Of a stretch of DNA of 7,307 bases, positions 1 through 6,997 are shown in pieces. Within the stretch, counting starts at the first letter, position 1. The number at the start of each line of letters is the position of its first letter. A model generated the notes under the pieces. The model saw only the letters and a program-made list of their open reading frames with translations, made no database searches and had not been told where the DNA came from. The stretch comes from Tannerella sp. Lineage in GTDB: Bacteria; Bacteroidota; Bacteroidia; Bacteroidales; Tannerellaceae. The position numbers and the translations under genes were made by a program. The DNA lies in assembly GCA_031289445.1 (NCBI GenBank), contig JAITPL010000100.1:1-7307 (forward strand), given 5' to 3'.

Positions 1-76
1 TCTTCTTTGAATCGCAAGATGCAATTCCTGCAACTAAAATAGCCGCAATGGCTAAAACTTTAATTTTCTTCATCAT
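1..76 (-). CDS. Lipoprotein, 5' end only (runs off left edge)
   Basis: This is a minus-strand reading frame whose first 25 codons lie in the window. It starts with two consecutive ATGs at 76-74 and 73-71, so either could be the initiator. The visible peptide has a basic start (MMKKIK), a hydrophobic stretch (VLAIAAILVAG) and a lipobox IASC, with the lipid-accepting Cys at residue 21. That is a standard type II signal peptide, so the product should be a lipoprotein of the periplasm or outer membrane. The residues after the Cys are DSKK. The gene starts 20 bases after the stop of the FKBP gene on the same strand, with no promoter box in between, so the two are probably co-transcribed. The mature domain is outside the window. 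A second, exported FKBP-type isomerase is a reasonable guess from context but cannot be shown here. Confidence 0.8.
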   Translation of the reverse strand, partial: MMKKIKVLAIAAILVAGIASCDSKK

Positions 77-96
77 TTTTTTTACTTATAATTATG

Positions 97-681
97 TTAA
101 ACAATATCTAATAATTCTACTTCAAAGATCAAAGCGCTGTTAGGGCCTATCATCTCGCCTGCTCCGCGCTCGCCGTAAGCAAGTCCGGACGGTATGAACA
201 GCCTCCACTTTGAGCCGACCGCCATCAGTTGCAGGGCTTCTACCCATCCGGATATGACCTGCGAAACGCCGAACGTGGCCGGCTGCCCGCGTTGCACCGA
301 ACTGTCGAACACCGTGCCGTTGATAAGCGTGCCGTGATAGTGACACTTCACCTTGTCGGACGCCTTCGGCTTTGCGCCCTCGCCAGCCTTCAATACTTCG
401 TACTGAAGACCGCTCGGCAGGGTTGTTACGCCGGTTTTCTCCCTGTTTATGCGGAGGAACTCGTCCCCGGCTTCCTTGTTCAGGCGAACTTGCTCTTTCT
501 GCAGGCCGACGAAATAATCGTGAGTTATCGTCTTCGCCTCGTCGTATGAAATCTCAGGCGACCTCTTGTTGAGCACATCCTCAACTCCCTTGATGAAATC
601 ATCAATCTGCAAGTCTTTTATGCCCGAAGTCAGGAAATTATTTCCTATACTCAAGCCTAATGCGTAGCTTACTTTCTTCAT
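97..681 (-). CDS. FKBP-type peptidyl-prolyl cis-trans isomerase, cytoplasmic type
   Basis: The 194-residue product should catalyse cis-trans isomerisation of X-Pro bonds and assist protein folding. Residues 1-85 form a helical, charged FKBP N-terminal region of the FkpA/FklB/Mip type, a dimerisation module in that family. Residues about 88-194 are the FKBP catalytic domain. Pocket residues by comparison with human FKBP12 are all present: Tyr115 (HYHG), Phe125-Asp126 (VFDSS), Phe137, Val142-Ile143, Trp146 (SGW), Tyr169 (LAYG) and Phe186 (LIFEVEL). No signal peptide or lipobox is visible, so the protein is predicted to be cytoplasmic. The ATG at 681 is preferred over a codon eight residues upstream because the protein then begins MKKVSYALG and a -7 box (703-710) sits just in front. 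The next gene on the strand starts 20 bases downstream and encodes a lipoprotein. Confidence 0.93.
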   Translation of the reverse strand: MKKVSYALGLSIGNNFLTSGIKDLQIDDFIKGVEDVLNKRSPEISYDEAKTITHDYFVGLQKEQVRLNKEAGDEFLRINREKTGVTTLPSGLQYEVLKAGEGAKPKASDKVKCHYHGTLINGTVFDSSVQRGQPATFGVSQVISGWVEALQLMAVGSKWRLFIPSGLAYGERGAGEMIGPNSALIFEVELLDIV

Positions 682-702
682 ATTTTTCTTATAATCAAGC
701 CG

Positions 703-710
703 CAAAGGTA
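703..710 (-). promoter_or_regulatory. Bacteroidota-type -7 box for the FKBP operon
   Basis: Read on the minus strand the sequence is TACCTTTG, a full match to the Bacteroidota -7 consensus TAnnTTTG. It lies 21 bases upstream of the FKBP ATG, implying a very short leader. No TTG is found at the expected -33 distance; the upstream DNA is almost pure A/T. It supports placing the gene start at 681. Confidence 0.6.
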
Positions 711-783
711 GTGATTAATTTTTAATTGGATACGTTTTTGTCGTTTTTTTTTGCCAAAAAAATTTTATCCGGCTTTTTTTTCG

Positions 784-791
784 TATCTTCG
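784..791 (+). promoter_or_regulatory. -7 box for the sirtuin gene
   Basis: TATCTTCG is a one-base variant of TAnnTTTG. It lies 25 bases before the ATG at 817. No TTG occurs at the usual -33 distance; the nearest, at 751-753, is 30 bases away, which is too far. The upstream DNA is rich in homopolymers (T9 at 744-752, A7 at 756-762, T8 at 774-781). If this is the promoter, a TTG start at 751 for the sirtuin would lie upstream of transcription and can be excluded. Confidence 0.5.
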
Positions 792-816
792 CATCGTTTT
801 AAAGCTTCTTTTCATG

Positions 817-1500
817 ATGAAAAAATTGGTTTTTCTCACCGGTGCGGGAATGAGCGCCGAGAGCGGAATATCTACTTTCCGCGATTCAAACGGGTTATGG
901 AACAATTACCGCGTCGAAGACGTAGCCACACCCGAAGGTTTTGCCGCCAATCCGCAGTTAGTGCTCGACTTCTATAATCAACGCCGGCGCGAACTGCTCA
1001 AATCCGAGCCTAACGCAGGGCACAAGGGCATAGCCGAACTCGAAAAGCGCTTCGAGGTGCATATCATAACGCAGAATGTGGACAATTTGCACGAGCAGGC
1101 AGGCAGCTCGCACGTTATCCACCTGCATGGCGAGCTTATGAAGTCGTGCTCGGTCAACGACCTGAACAAGCCCTATCCGATTCCGGCCGACAATCCCGAC
1201 CTGCATGTTGGCGACAAGGCTCCCGACGGTGGCCGGCTGCGACCCTTTATCGTTTGGTTTGGCGAGGCTGTCCCTAAAATCGAAGAGGCAGCAGGTTTTG
1301 TCGAAGCTGCCGATATTGTCGTTGTCATAGGAACTTCGCTGAACGTCTATCCGGCGGCCGGCCTGCTCAATTACGTCCGTCGAGGACAACCCATCTATCT
1401 CATTGACCCAAAAGAAGTTAACACTCACCGAAGCGATATAGAGGTAATAAAATCAGGCGCTTCCGAAGGGGTAAAAATTCTTGCCGAAAAGTTGGTTTGA
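817..1500 (+). CDS. cobB: NAD-dependent protein deacylase, sirtuin (SIR2) family, zinc-cysteine-less
   Basis: The 227-residue product should remove acyl groups from protein lysines using NAD+, giving nicotinamide and O-acyl-ADP-ribose. Visible sirtuin motifs are GAGMSAESGISTFR at residues 9-22 (NAD binding), TQNVDNLH at 85-92, catalytic His104 in HLHGEL, and GTSLNVYPA at 172-180. Tyr53 and Arg56 (FYNQRR) match the Y-x-x-R pair that selects succinyl and malonyl lysine in SIRT5 and E. coli CobB, so desuccinylase activity is plausible. The odd feature is the small domain: residues 110-143 hold one cysteine (Cys111), the only one in the protein, where most sirtuins have four zinc ligands. The region is instead a short Pro/Asp-rich loop before LRPFIVWFGE. 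ATG at 814 is equally possible. The stop is 75 bases before aroK, which has its own promoter, so the gene is probably monocistronic. Confidence 0.93.
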   Translation: MKKLVFLTGAGMSAESGISTFRDSNGLWNNYRVEDVATPEGFAANPQLVLDFYNQRRRELLKSEPNAGHKGIAELEKRFEVHIITQNVDNLHEQAGSSHVIHLHGELMKSCSVNDLNKPYPIPADNPDLHVGDKAPDGGRLRPFIVWFGEAVPKIEEAAGFVEAADIVVVIGTSLNVYPAAGLLNYVRRGQPIYLIDPKEVNTHRSDIEVIKSGASEGVKILAEKLV

Positions 1501-1520
1501 AAATTATTTCTTCGGATTTG

Positions 1521-1554
1521 TTTGTAGTTATTCCAATATAAAATTATACTTTTG
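1521..1554 (+). promoter_or_regulatory. Promoter of the aroK-korAB operon
   Basis: TTTG at 1521-1524 and TACTTTTG at 1547-1554 match the Bacteroidota -33 (TTTG) and -7 (TAnnTTTG) elements with 22 bases between them, slightly longer than the usual spacing. The -7 box ends 21 bases before the aroK ATG. This suggests that aroK, korA and korB are transcribed separately from the sirtuin gene upstream. Confidence 0.6.
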
Positions 1555-1575
1555 TTGTCTGATATAAGGCAAAAA

Positions 1576-2103
1576 ATGACACGAATATTTCTCATTGGCT
1601 ATATGGGAGCAGGCAAGAGTACTATCGGAAAGGCTCTTGCACGGAGGATGAACCTCACATATATCGACACGGACTGCTTCATCGAGAATCGCTACCATAA
1701 GCTGATTCGCGATATATTTGCTTCGGAAGGAGAAGAGAAGTTTAGGGCTATCGAACATGGTGTATTGCGCGAAATATCCGAGTATGAGGATGTTATCGTT
1801 TCGACAGGAGGCGGGTTGCCCTGCTTCAACGATAACATGAGCCTTATGAACGAACGCGGAATAACCGTTTACCTTAACGTGTCGATAGAAGAGCTTGTAT
1901 CTCGACTGGAAGCGAGCAAGACCGTGCGCCCTGTTCTGCAAAACCGCAGAGGCAAAGAATTGACCGACTTTGTGCGTGAGAGCCTCGAACTGCGAAAAGT
2001 GTTTTACGAACAGGCATCCATACGCTTCGACGTCGAAAACATGCTGACATATATGGATGTTAACATGCTGACAACTAAATTGATAGAATATATAACTAAA
2101 TAA
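1576..2103 (+). CDS. aroK: Shikimate kinase
   Basis: The 175-residue enzyme phosphorylates shikimate to shikimate 3-phosphate with ATP, the fifth step of the cytoplasmic pathway to chorismate and the aromatic amino acids. The length is typical of the family. Walker A is GYMGAGKST at residues 8-16. Asp33 (DTD) and Arg57 (KFRAIE) match shikimate-contacting residues, and GGG at 78-80 is the shikimate/Walker B-like motif. RPVL at 118-121 carries the lid arginine, and Arg140 (LELRKVFYEQA) matches the C-terminal substrate arginine. The start is ATG 1576, which gives MTRIFLIGYMG. An in-frame TTG at 1552 overlaps the -7 box and is unlikely. The stop is only 9 bases before the korA ATG, so aroK leads an aroK-korA-korB operon. 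Confidence 0.95.
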   Translation: MTRIFLIGYMGAGKSTIGKALARRMNLTYIDTDCFIENRYHKLIRDIFASEGEEKFRAIEHGVLREISEYEDVIVSTGGGLPCFNDNMSLMNERGITVYLNVSIEELVSRLEASKTVRPVLQNRRGKELTDFVRESLELRKVFYEQASIRFDVENMLTYMDVNMLTTKLIEYITK

Positions 2104-2112
2104 TTGACAATA

Positions 2113-3981
2113 ATGACAGAACAAACAAGAGTAAAAACGCTTGACCACGTTGTGGTACGTTTTTCGGGCGATAGCGGCGATGGAATGCAATTGACCGGTA
2201 CTATCTTTACCAATCTGTCGGCCGTTCTGGGAAACGACATATCGACCTTCCCCGACTATCCGGCCGAGATACGCGCTCCGCAAGGCTCACTGAGCGGCAT
2301 TTCGGGCTTTCAGGTGCATCTGGGAGCAAAGAAAATTTTCACGCCCGGCGAGAAAGCCGACGTGCTGGTGGCAATGAATCCGGCGGCGCTCAAGGTGAAC
2401 GTCGATAACCTCAAACGCGATTCGGTTATCATCATCGACACCGATTCGTTTACACGGAAAGACCTCGACAAGGCTTTCTTCAAGACCGACGAGCCTCTGA
2501 AGGAACTCGGACTGACGACGCAGCAACTCGTCGCCGCTCCCATATCTACTATGGTACGCGAGGGATTGACGGAATTTGGGCTTGACAACAAGTCGTCGCT
2601 GCGCTGCAAGAACATGTTCACTCTCGGACTTGTCTGCTGGCTCTTCGACCGCCCGCTCGACACGGCGATGGATACTCTCAGGAAGAAATTCGCCAAGAAA
2701 CCTGTCATAGCGCAGGCTAACATCAAGGCGCTTTCCGACGGCTACAACTATGGCCACAACATACATGCCTCGGTCTCTACTTACCGCATCGAAAGCACAA
2801 AGCAGATTCCCGGCGTCTATATGGACATCAACGGCAATACGGCCACCTCTTACGGATTGATAGCGGCCGCAGAGAAAGCAGGTTTAAAGCTCTTTCTCGG
2901 CTCTTATCCCATCACTCCGGCCTCGGAAATACTGCACGAACTGTCGAAGCACAAGAATCTCGGCGTCATAACCGTGCAGGCCGAAGACGAGATAGCAGGC
3001 GTATGTACGGCAGTAGGCGCAAGTTTCGCCGGATGTCTTGCAGCGACTTCTACTTCAGGCCCCGGACTTGCGCTCAAAAGCGAAGCCATAGGCCTGGCCG
3101 TGATAGCGGAATTGCCGTTAGTGGTGATAGATGTGCAGCGGGGAGGTCCCTCTACCGGTCTGCCTACCAAAAGCGAGCAGACCGACCTCTTGCAGGCGCT
3201 CTACGGACGCAACGGAGAAAGTCCTGTAGTCGTTATTGCGGCCTCTACGCCTACAGACTGCTTCGATAGCGCCTACTGGGCAAGCAAAATAGCCGTGGAA
3301 CATCTGACGCCGGTTATACTCCTAACAGACGGTTTCATCGCTAACGGCTCGTCGGCATGGCGCATACCGGATTTAGAACAATATCCCGCAATAGAGCCGA
3401 ATTATGTAGTCAATTATACCGGCTCGGAGCCATGGAAACCCTACTATCGCGACAAGGATACCTTAGCGCGTTACTGGGCTATACCCGGAACGGAAGGCTT
3501 CACCCACCGCATCGGAGGTCTGGAAAAAGACTATGACACCAGCGCTATCTCGACCGACCCCGTCAATCACCAGAAGATGGTAATGATGCGGCAAGCGAAA
3601 ATCGACAGGATAGCCGACAATATACCGCTGCTCGAAGTGGCGGGCGACGCCGACGACGCCGAACTGCTGATAGTCGGCTGGGGTGGCGTCTATGGACACC
3701 TGCACGAAGCGATGGAACTGATACAGGCTGAAGGCCATAAGGTCGCCCTCGCGCATTTCCGCTTTATCAACCCGTTGCCGCGCAATACGGCAGAGGTACT
3801 GGGACGCTATAAAAAAGTGGTTGTAACCGAGCAAAATAACGGACAGTTTGCCAATTATCTGCGCAGTAAAATCGACGGTTTCAATCCGTTTAAATTCAAC
3901 CGCATCAAAGGACAACCCTTTATAGTATCCCGATTAGTAGAAGAGTTTACACAATTAATCCGACAAAAATTATCATCATGA
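2113..3981 (+). CDS. korA: 2-oxoglutarate:ferredoxin oxidoreductase, fused gamma-alpha subunit
   Basis: With KorB this subunit reversibly converts 2-oxoglutarate + CoA to succinyl-CoA + CO2 with ferredoxin as electron carrier. The 622-residue chain has the two-subunit architecture in which a gamma domain is fused in front of alpha. Residues about 12-190 are the gamma (CoA-side) domain with VRFSGDSGDGMQLTG, FPDYPAEIRAPQGS and VAMNPAALK. From about 235 comes the pyrimidine-binding TPP domain with YPITPASE at 265-272, STSGPGLALKSEA, and RGGPSTGLPTKSEQ starting at 343. The C-terminal part is the transketolase-like domain III. YPITPASE and the SGPG signature fit KorA-type enzymes; substrate choice among 2-oxoacids is inferred from family resemblance and not proven. 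An in-frame TTG nine bases upstream is less likely than ATG 2113. There is no Shine-Dalgarno sequence. The stop overlaps the korB start (ATGA). No separate ferredoxin (delta) subunit gene follows. Confidence 0.93.
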   Translation: MTEQTRVKTLDHVVVRFSGDSGDGMQLTGTIFTNLSAVLGNDISTFPDYPAEIRAPQGSLSGISGFQVHLGAKKIFTPGEKADVLVAMNPAALKVNVDNLKRDSVIIIDTDSFTRKDLDKAFFKTDEPLKELGLTTQQLVAAPISTMVREGLTEFGLDNKSSLRCKNMFTLGLVCWLFDRPLDTAMDTLRKKFAKKPVIAQANIKALSDGYNYGHNIHASVSTYRIESTKQIPGVYMDINGNTATSYGLIAAAEKAGLKLFLGSYPITPASEILHELSKHKNLGVITVQAEDEIAGVCTAVGASFAGCLAATSTSGPGLALKSEAIGLAVIAELPLVVIDVQRGGPSTGLPTKSEQTDLLQALYGRNGESPVVVIAASTPTDCFDSAYWASKIAVEHLTPVILLTDGFIANGSSAWRIPDLEQYPAIEPNYVVNYTGSEPWKPYYRDKDTLARYWAIPGTEGFTHRIGGLEKDYDTSAISTDPVNHQKMVMMRQAKIDRIADNIPLLEVAGDADDAELLIVGWGGVYGHLHEAMELIQAEGHKVALAHFRFINPLPRNTAEVLGRYKKVVVTEQNNGQFANYLRSKIDGFNPFKFNRIKGQPFIVSRLVEEFTQLIRQKLSS

Positions 3982-4988
3982 ATACTACTTACGAAGCAAA
4001 AGATTACAAGAGCGACCAGAACGTGCGCTGGTGTCCGGGCTGCGGCGACCATGCCACGCTTAACAGTTTGCACAAGGCAATGGCCAAAATCGGCGTCCCG
4101 CCGTATCAGATGGCCGTTATTTCGGGTATCGGCTGCTCGTCCCGACTGCCTTACTATATGAATACTTATGGGTTTCATACTATTCACGGGCGTGGAGCGG
4201 CTATAGCTACCGGCGTCAAGACGGCCCGCCCCGACCTGAGCGTATGGCTTATAACAGGCGACGGCGACTGTCTTGCTATCGGCGGCAATCACTTTATACA
4301 TGCCGTCCGCCGCAATATCGACATCAATATAGTCCTCATAAACAACAAGATTTACGGACTGACTAAAGGGCAGTACTCGCCGACCTCAAGCCGTGGTTTC
4401 GTGTCGAAAAGTTCACCCTACGGCACTGTCGAAGACCCATTCGAGCCTGCCGAGCTGGCTTTCGGCGCTCGCGCAACATTCTTCGCCCGCTCTCTCGACG
4501 TAGAGCTGCAAACGCAGGCCGACGTGTTTGTTGCCGCCGCCCGGCATAAAGGCACTTCCGTTACCGAGGTGCTCGATAACTGCGTCATCTTCAACGACGG
4601 TATCCACTCGCTTATCTCCGACCGCGAATATCGCGCCGAACGTACTATCCTGCTCCGAGATGGCGAAAAGATGCTCTTCGGCAAGGAAAGGAACCGAGGC
4701 ATCGTACTTGAAGGCTTGACGCTCAAGGCGGTAACAGTAGGCGAGGACGGCTATACAATTGATGATATACTGGTGCACGACTCCCACACGCCCGACTGCA
4801 CGCTTCATAGAATGCTGGCGCTGATGCGGGGCGAGACGCCGATTGCCATGGGCGTTATCCGCGACGTCGAGGCGCCAACCTACGAGCAATCCGTTCATCA
4901 GCAAATAGCCGACGTCAAGGCCAAAAAACCAGCTTCTTCCATACGTGAATTGCTGCTCGGCGGCGAGACTTGGGAAATCAAAGGTTAA
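3978..4988 (+). CDS. korB: 2-oxoglutarate:ferredoxin oxidoreductase, beta subunit
   Basis: This 336-residue subunit binds thiamine diphosphate and one [4Fe-4S] cluster and is the partner of KorA. All four expected cluster cysteines are visible: Cys19 and Cys22 in WCPGCGDH, Cys53 in GIGCSSR, and Cys202 in EVLDNCVIFND. The TPP/Mg motif runs from GDGD at 94-97 to NNKIYGLTKGQ at 122-132, followed by the family signature YSPTS. The N-terminus lacks any extra ferredoxin domain, so electrons must pass to a free ferredoxin. The ATG lies inside the korA stop region (ATGA, 4-base overlap), which suggests coupled translation and 1:1 production. About 30 residues beyond the catalytic core form a charged tail ending in GETWEIKG. 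No clear intrinsic terminator follows. Confidence 0.94.
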   Translation: MNTTYEAKDYKSDQNVRWCPGCGDHATLNSLHKAMAKIGVPPYQMAVISGIGCSSRLPYYMNTYGFHTIHGRGAAIATGVKTARPDLSVWLITGDGDCLAIGGNHFIHAVRRNIDINIVLINNKIYGLTKGQYSPTSSRGFVSKSSPYGTVEDPFEPAELAFGARATFFARSLDVELQTQADVFVAAARHKGTSVTEVLDNCVIFNDGIHSLISDREYRAERTILLRDGEKMLFGKERNRGIVLEGLTLKAVTVGEDGYTIDDILVHDSHTPDCTLHRMLALMRGETPIAMGVIRDVEAPTYEQSVHQQIADVKAKKPASSIRELLLGGETWEIKG

Positions 4989-5033
4989 TATTTTTCGCCT
5001 TTATACAGCATTTTGCCGCTTATATTCAACAGG

Positions 5034-5047
5034 CATAAGTCATAAGT
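5034..5047 (+). repeat. Tandem 7-base direct repeat (CATAAGT x2) upstream of the TonB receptor
   Basis: CATAAGT occurs twice in direct succession. It lies 13 bases before the -7 box at 5061-5068, so it covers the place where a -33 TTG would be expected, and no TTG is present there. It could be a regulator-binding site or a chance duplication; the sequence alone cannot decide. Confidence 0.35.
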
Positions 5048-5060
5048 CAAATTTCTTTTG

Positions 5061-5068
5061 TACTTTTG
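5061..5068 (+). promoter_or_regulatory. -7 box for the TonB-dependent receptor gene
   Basis: TACTTTTG is an exact match to TAnnTTTG and is identical to the -7 box in front of aroK. It implies a leader of about 40 A/T-rich bases before the ATG at 5114. The leader is too short to hold a cobalamin or other large riboswitch. No -33 TTG is found at normal spacing. Confidence 0.6.
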
Positions 5069-5113
5069 TGGCACGATTTTAAATTTACGTGTTACTATTA
5101 ATATTATTTACGT

Positions 5114-6997
5114 ATGAAAAGAATTTGTTATTTATTATGTTTAGTGATTAGTTATCAGGCGGTTTGCTTGGCCGACGACGCCCGGACAGGAATGGCGAAA
5201 TTGGAGGCAATAGACGATTCCATCAGCTTGGACGAGGTGGTGGTAACAGGTACGCGCATACCTGTTGCACGCGATTTGATGCCTATACCGGTGAGTATTG
5301 TCGGCAGGCAGACCATAGAGCGAAGCGGCGAGTCAATGTTGATGCCGACTTTGGCTCGCGAAGTGCCCGGACTGTTCGTAACGGCCAGGGGAATGGAAGG
5401 ATACGGCGTTTCGTCGGGTGCGGCAGGCGGTATTAACCTGCGCGGCTTCGGAGGCGGCGAGGGCAGGCTGCTGATATTGATAGACGGTCATCCGCAGTAT
5501 GCCGCAATCTACGGTCATCCGGTGGCCGATGCCTATATAGCTTCCGACGCCGAGAGGGTTGAGGTCTCGCACGGTGCAGCTTCTGTGCTTTACGGCTCGA
5601 ACGCGATGGGCGGCGCTATCAATATTATCACCCGCAAGATTCAACACGAAGGCAACCGACTGCAGGCAAGGCTCGAAGGCGGCTCTTACGGTACGCAGAA
5701 GTATTCACTCAACGACAGTTATAAGAACGGTCGTTTTACGGCTTATATCGGCGGTGGATTCGTCAAAACCGACGGTCATCGCGCTAATTCGGCGTTCAAC
5801 TCGCTGAACGGTATGGGCAAGGCGGCTTACGAACTGACCGACGAATGGAAACTGACAGCTAATATGAATCTTACAAAGTTTGAGGCCGAAAATCCAGGCA
5901 CGGAAGGAACTCCAATGTTGGAAGGTGTAGTTGACGTGGTGCGCGGAATGACCGGTCTTTCGCTCGAAAATGTTTACGGAAAAACGAGAGGTGCGGCCAA
6001 CTTTTATTACAACTGGGGCAATCACGCCATCAACGACGGTTACACCGCAGGCGGCAAACCGCAGCCTTACCTTTTTCATTCGACCGATTATATGGGTGGA
6101 GTGAATCTCTATCAAGCGGTGAATCCGTTTGAAGGCAATAGCGTTACCGGTGGTTTCGACGTCAAACTGTACGGCGGTAATGCCTATCGCAATCCCGAAA
6201 CAGAGGTTTATGCCGACCATATCAAACTGCATGAGATAGCAGGTTATCTGTTTGTGCAACAACGGCTGAGCCATCTGATGCTGAACGCCGGTCTGAGGCT
6301 TGAGAATCATAATCTCTACGGCAGTAAGTGGATTCCGCAGGCGGGGCTGTCGTACAAGCCGGTTGACAATACGAGCCTGAAACTGTCGGTCTCGCGCGGT
6401 TTCCGTACTCCCAACATGCGCGAACTGTATATGTATGCGCCGGCCAACGAGGAACTGAAGCCGGAAAGCAGTCTGAGCTACGACTTCTCGGTCAACCAGC
6501 GTCTGGCGCATAACCGATTGAATTTAACCCTCAACCTGTTCTACACTAAGGGTGATAATATCGTGCAGGTGGTGATGGTGGAAGGTCGTCCGCAGAATCA
6601 AAATGTCGGTGAATTCGCCAATAAGGGCGTAGAGTTCGGGATGAGCTGGATGATAAGCAATACCGTTTCGCTGACAGGCAACTACAATCGCCTTAGCATG
6701 GATACTCCCCTGACAGGTGCGCCGCGTCAGAAGATTTACGCCGGTGTGAGTTTCACGCCGTCGGTCTTTGCATTCAACCTCGGACTGACAAATATCAGTG
6801 ATTTGTATCTCGCAACCGGCAGCGCCGCTCAAACGACGGATTTCACATTGCTCAACGCAAGGGCAGGCTATCATGTAACGAAGTGGGCAGAGCTTTTCGT
6901 CAAGGCCGACAATCTGCTCGGCTCAAAATATGAAACCATGCTTGGATTTCCTATGCCCGGCGCAACGTTTACCGCAGGAGTAGGGATTAGGTTTTAA
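5114..6997 (+). CDS. TonB-dependent outer-membrane receptor (BtuB/CirA-like size class)
   Basis: The 627-residue protein should be a ligand-gated outer-membrane transporter energised by TonB. Residues 1-20 are a signal peptide (MKRICYLLCLVI, then CLA before the probable cut). The TonB box is DEVVVTG at 40-46. The plug domain follows to about 172, with INLRGFGGGEGRLLILIDG and the conserved end ASVLYGSNAMGGAINIITRK (Asn163). The rest is a 22-strand-type barrel ending in phenylalanine (GVGIRF), as outer-membrane assembly requires. It lacks the N-terminal carboxypeptidase-like domain and the roughly 1000-residue length of SusC proteins, and no SusD partner follows. FRTP at 430-433 followed by NEEL resembles the FRAP/NPNL pair of haem receptors, but the conserved histidine between them is absent, so haem is not supported. 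The substrate is unknown; a siderophore, a metal complex or a cofactor are options. It has its own promoter and no transport genes beside it. Confidence 0.92.
   Translation: MKRICYLLCLVISYQAVCLADDARTGMAKLEAIDDSISLDEVVVTGTRIPVARDLMPIPVSIVGRQTIERSGESMLMPTLAREVPGLFVTARGMEGYGVSSGAAGGINLRGFGGGEGRLLILIDGHPQYAAIYGHPVADAYIASDAERVEVSHGAASVLYGSNAMGGAINIITRKIQHEGNRLQARLEGGSYGTQKYSLNDSYKNGRFTAYIGGGFVKTDGHRANSAFNSLNGMGKAAYELTDEWKLTANMNLTKFEAENPGTEGTPMLEGVVDVVRGMTGLSLENVYGKTRGAANFYYNWGNHAINDGYTAGGKPQPYLFHSTDYMGGVNLYQAVNPFEGNSVTGGFDVKLYGGNAYRNPETEVYADHIKLHEIAGYLFVQQRLSHLMLNAGLRLENHNLYGSKWIPQAGLSYKPVDNTSLKLSVSRGFRTPNMRELYMYAPANEELKPESSLSYDFSVNQRLAHNRLNLTLNLFYTKGDNIVQVVMVEGRPQNQNVGEFANKGVEFGMSWMISNTVSLTGNYNRLSMDTPLTGAPRQKIYAGVSFTPSVFAFNLGLTNISDLYLATGSAAQTTDFTLLNARAGYHVTKWAELFVKADNLLGSKYETMLGFPMPGATFTAGVGIRF

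Noticed and set aside
751..816. Longer sirtuin starting at TTG 751
   Set aside because: The extension lies across the promoter region, and the family-typical N-terminus begins at 814/817.
3640..3662. GAC/GCC codon repeat in korA
   Set aside because: It encodes a short Asp/Ala linker (GDADDAE) and is explained by codon choice.
4962..5003. Terminator after korB (GGCGA at 4962-4966 pairing with TCGCC at 4995-4999)
   Set aside because: Only 5-base arms with a 28-base loop, partly inside the coding sequence and followed by a weak T-stretch.
5069..5113. Cobalamin riboswitch upstream of the TonB receptor
   Set aside because: The leader is only about 40 A/T-rich bases and has no B12-box-like sequence.
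5333..6511. Long minus-strand open frames opposite the TonB receptor
   Set aside because: They are shadows of a strongly supported plus-strand gene with clear plug and barrel motifs; their translations show no recognisable domain.
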